Position numbers and translations under genes: made by a program. Below, piece after piece: positions 60,591-64,000 of a stretch of 64,000 nucleotides of DNA. The DNA comes from Nymphaea colorata (Eukaryota; Streptophyta; Magnoliopsida; Nymphaeales; Nymphaeaceae): the NCBI RefSeq assembly GCF_008831285.2, contig NC_045138.2, positions 20,925,934-20,989,933 of the forward strand, in the 5' to 3' direction. The notes beneath the pieces are model-generated. The model made no database searches and was not told the origin of the DNA. It saw only the letters and a list, made by a program, of their open reading frames with translations. Each line of letters begins with the position of its first letter. Within the stretch, counting starts at the first letter, position 1.

Positions 60591-60870
60591 ATAACCACAT
60601 ATAAAGCCAAATTTTATTGATAGATTGTGCCTGAAGCCGGAAAAATGTCTCAAAAAATAGCTACCACTAATTTCTATTGACATTCCTATGTATGTTCATG
60701 AGTTTCAATAACCACATGTAAAGCCAAATTTTATTGATAGAAAATGTGCCCGAGCACCTAGAAGCTAGGAAAAAATGTCAAAAAAAAAATGAATACTTCT
60801 AAGCGTATATCTGATTGGAATATGATCTGTTGTCATTTCTAAGCATGTTCATGAGTTTCAAGGCAAGCAA
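60591..60870. repeat. Tandem duplication, ~117-bp period, with a partial third copy
   Basis: ataaccacat(a/g)taaagccaaattttattgatag occurs at 60591 and 60708. Each is followed by a tgcc(t/c)gag...aaaaatgtc stretch. The words atgttcatgagtttca recur at about 60692 and 60845, suggesting a partial third unit. Copies are quite similar. Confidence 0.75.
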
Positions 60871-62500
60871 GCCATGAACACATATCCTATGATCATTATG
60901 CAAAGCCTGGTCAAACTAAGGTGAGGTGTTTTCAGCTGATCGTTTTAAGTTCCCTACCAGAGCAACGTTATCTTCAATGCTCAACGATGGGCAACATAAG
61001 TTCAACGCCACAATGGTTGCAAGCGAAGCTAAAAAGACCCAAGAAGTTCTGCTTGTTGAGTTTAAGAATAAAAACAACCAGCAAGCCTCTCTAGGGACAA
61101 AGTGTAGCTGGTCGAACTGGTGTAGCTGGTCGGACTGGCAGACCAGTAAAAATTTGGTTGTGAGCTTGATTTTTGTGACCAACTATTCTTTTGTATCGTG
61201 TGGATATAAGACACTTTAATTGATGGATGCACCACTTCTCAATCAAGTCCAGAGAGAAAAGGGGAAGACTTGCAAATTAATATTGAACTCAAGGCAAATC
61301 TTGCAGGTAACGTTTCTGAACTTTAAGCTTCTTTTTCTTCTAGTCATTTACTGATATTTCATACCAGAGCCACCAACCACATAACCTATTTAGTGTTTAT
61401 TATCTCATATGGGCAGCGTCCACAACCCTGCGTATCTTTTGCCTGTGATCCGCTCCAATGGCACCAAACGTTGTCTCACATCTGGGCAATATTGAATTGA
61501 ACAGAAACTTATTTCTAAAGAGATCCTTCTTGTTTCAGGCTTCGCTTTCAAGCTTATTTTTGCAACAATGTTGTCGAAGTATAGGCTCATCTCCTACCAT
61601 TTTCTCACACCAAACTCACCCTACCCTTTACTCAAAAAGTACGTTTGCGTGGAAGGAATAGCAAGATAGAGTTGAAGTGAAAAAGCAAGGATGCAAGATG
61701 GGAGGCACGACTCCTATGAAGAATTTTGACGCGGTGCGCAAGTTTACGATCTACTTGGATTGGCGATGACTTCCAGACGAGAACCTGCAGGATTGAACAT
61801 CAGCTTAATATTTTTGAAAACCTGTGATGTCTGCCGCAATGCTGTTTTGGAGATTTATTTCCATTGGCAAATCATGTCAGTATCCCCAATATGAAGTGTT
61901 GTTACTTTTCTTGGGTTTCTTGTTACTTAGTTACTTGCAAGATCTTTCATGACTTTGATTGGAATGGGTAGACTTGTCAAGTTAACTTATACATGACCCC
62001 GTTGAGCATTCTACTCTTGCTGCAAGTTTCTCAGTTGTCAATGATTCCAATACTTGGCATTGTTGTGTAACGCATGCATCTTATTCTACGGAGAAACTTT
62101 GGTTTGAATTTATTTATGACAAACCATCCAGAATAACCTTTACCAGTGTTCACATGTTCATCTTGTTGAGCAGTTACAATGCACACTTATAAAGGAACTT
62201 TGGTTCAAATCTTAGAATGGTCGCTGTCACGTCCCAGACACTTTGTGTTTTAACACCCTTTTACGTGGCAATTTACATAAAGAGGTCTATATACATGTAC
62301 CCACCTGGATTAATTTCTTGAAAGGGGGACTATATATTCTGCAGACTAAATAAATCAAATTTTGGGTTGAGACAATCCTGTTACAGTTGAACGGGTTTGA
62401 AAAAAATCCTCAATCCTCGAGGGTGCGGGTTTTGCTCAGTCGATGGCAATGAGAAACTGTTTGAAATAGTTAATCTGTCTTTGAAAATTATCATTACAGA
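60871..62500. other. Intergenic stretch, nothing firmly recognised
   Basis: Open frames on both strands over 60916-61219 look more protein-like than average but match no family I know. They include two adjacent 18-bp units tgtagctggtcg(a/g)actgg near 61105. The remainder is unremarkable. Confidence 0.4.
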
Positions 62501-62640
62501 AAAATTTTCAATCGGTTGGAAGAGAAAGAAGCAACTTATAACTGCCCTTTGATCCTTGGCCGAAGCAGCTAATAGAAAAAATTTTAATTAGTTGGAAGAA
62601 AAAGAAGCAACTTGCTTCTTCTGGATCCTTGGGCGAATCA
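62501..62640. repeat. Tandem duplication, ~76-bp period
   Basis: aaaatttt.aat.(c)ggttggaaga(g/a)aaagaagcaactt and the later ggatccttggg/tgatccttggcc words occur twice (near 62501 and 62577). Confidence 0.75.
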
Positions 62641-63018
62641 GATCTACATTATGCCTTCCTGGCTTTTGCAATGTGTAAATTAACGTGGATAAAGACAACA
62701 AACTATTCACAAATAGCTCCATTCCCACGGCGATCCAAGAGGTTGGCATACATTAAGAAGCTCCAGAGTCTCAAGAGCAGCATCCTACTCCAGCAAACAG
62801 GAGTTCGCTGTTAGACAGCATCTGTACGTTTTATGTTTCTTTAGCTATGTCTATTTGTTTGCACGGGCTCACTGGATCAAAGAAATGAAACAGAGGACCA
62901 TGGTATGTACGCTAAAACACTAGTGTTTGCCGAACGTAGAAACAACTTGAATGGCTACCTTGAATATTTGCTCAGAGCTAGCTGTAAGGTAATGTACTGG
63001 TAACTGTTCACTTGAATA
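62641..63018. other. Spacer with no supported gene
   Basis: A 61-codon plus frame (62629-62814) ends here but has no known features. Confidence 0.4.
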
Positions 63019-63105
63019 AGCTCACTAGAGTTAGTTTTCTGGTAATAACATTTGATTAAATTAGCTCACTAGAGTTAGTTTTCTGGTAATAACATTGATT
63101 AAATT
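63019..63105. repeat. Near-perfect 44-bp tandem duplication
   Basis: agctcactagagttagttttctggtaataacatttgattaaatt at 63019 is repeated at 63063 with a single-base deletion, so it is recent. Confidence 0.9.
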
Positions 63106-63456
63106 ATGGGGTCAGTAGATTCTGAAATTATACTGTTACTATATATAATACATCAAAGTTTACAGATGTAATGCACATAAGAGATCAGGAGAGAAGTGCT
63201 ATACCATCTCTATGTTTTCCGTTATCACAAATACATTTGTGAACTTTTTCTCTTGAATTCCATGCATGCAGTAGGGAAAGCTTAAAGGTATTATCCTTGT
63301 TAATACTTGAAGGAGTTTATTAGTTCAATTATGATATTGTTAATTAGTTGGGCCATGAAACCTTGGGCTCATTTGATCCAACTGGCTTCTGGTTTTGCTG
63401 CTGTTTTCTCGCATTGCATTTGTTAATTTTTACTTGACATGTCAAGTTGCTGTCAG

Positions 63457-63767
63457 GTATTATCATAACATCACTTCAGATACATTGGTGGTGCTTGAGG
63501 CTATGAGCGTATGGGGTGGAGACACTGATTTGTTAGGAGAGGATACTCCTAAGGTCAGAGTTTGGTAGATGATACGAGCCATGGATGAAAATAAATGCCT
63601 TTGCTTGTTTTCCTGTATGCAGGCTGCCATCAACCCATGTATATGAAAAGCCAAAAAAGACGGCAGAAGATATCATCTTAGAGTACTCCAAGAAGTCGGA
63701 CATGGCTGTCAATATGATAATGAGGTTTCTCAGGCTGAAACCTGCATTGCTGTATTTTGTTCAGTAA
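63457..63767 (+). CDS. Two possible 3' exons of an unrecognised gene
   Basis: After an acceptor-like tgctgtcag, an open frame reads YYHNITSDTLVVLEAMSVWG and GDTDLLGEDTPKVRVW. After a second acceptor-like ctgtatgcag (63622), the frame reads LPSTHVYEKPKKTAEDIILE, YSKKSDMAVNMIMRFLRLKP and ALLYFVQ, ending at a stop (63765-63767). Joining 63457-63564 to 63623-63767 keeps the frame through a phase-2 junction (TG|G, Trp). However, the implied intron would be only 58 nt, shorter than plant introns usually are. I do not recognise the protein and found no upstream exons. It may be a real gene end, a pseudogene or chance. Confidence 0.3.
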
Positions 63768-64000
63768 ACTTGACTGTTAATTTTACATGAATCCATAGTT
63801 TCTTTTCCTTTTTCTTTTCCAATACATCTACACATTTGAGGCCTACATATGATTAGTCATTTTCATTCAAAAACTGTTTCAATTTAATTATAAATAAGAA
63901 ATCTTCCTTTTTTACTGTTACTATACATACATTTTCTACTTGCAGCAATTACTTGTTCAAAAAACAAAAAAAATCCTTTGCGCTCACGATGCATGTATGG

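Noticed and set aside
60916-61219. Overlapping 88- and 97-codon ORFs
   Set aside because: They occupy both strands of the same DNA, include an 18-bp duplication and resemble no known family. No splice or promoter support.

Overview
The window is nuclear DNA from a flowering plant. The evidence is spliced genes with GT-AG introns of up to several kilobases, a plastid-type acyl-ACP desaturase with an apparent transit peptide, a plant-type O-fucosyltransferase, Ty1/copia retrotransposons primed by initiator tRNA-Met, a tRNA-type SINE, MITE-like hairpins and many TA, GA, AC and TTC microsatellites. The species cannot be fixed from the sequence alone. Gene density is low and most of the window is AT-rich intergenic or intronic DNA.

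Layout. Positions 1-7769 hold a decayed copia element on the minus strand. Its 5' LTR (7554-7769), primer-binding site and gag, protease, integrase and reverse transcriptase remnants run leftwards. It is then interrupted by about 3.6 kb of foreign repeat DNA (about 446-4019), and its RNase H end lies at 1-445. The inserted block carries five copies of a 177-bp tandem repeat, a TATA box with a leader on the minus strand, and a GC-rich palindromic segment. From 7770 to 14700 there is mostly unassigned DNA with a LINE scrap and one convincing but orphan membrane-segment exon (11523-11653). A three-exon stearoyl-ACP desaturase gene (14715-16483, minus) is complete except for one missing base in exon 2, which breaks the frame. 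From 16.5 to 31 kb there is repeat-rich intergenic DNA with a SINE, a tandem duplication and MITE-like units.

The best gene is a ten-exon, 575-residue O-fucosyltransferase (31240-44550, plus). Every exon joins in frame and the third exon begins at a tandem NAGNAG acceptor. Intron 7 of this gene contains an inverted-repeat element and a duplicated block. Downstream are a second copia fragment (LTR end, primer-binding site and gag, about 45930-46440), a hairpin MITE (46611-46763), and a probable single-exon small membrane protein gene (52997-53464, minus) with a TATA box. From 54 kb to the end no gene is recognised, apart from two possible exons of an unknown gene close to the right edge (63457-63767).

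The genes do not form a pathway together. The desaturase would act in plastid fatty-acid synthesis and the O-fucosyltransferase in the Golgi; their proximity carries no functional meaning that I can see. I did not find a clearly new biological system. The items most worth checking are the desaturase frameshift, the composite insertion with its 177-bp array, the unknown exons at 11.5 kb and 63.5 kb, and the small membrane protein gene.
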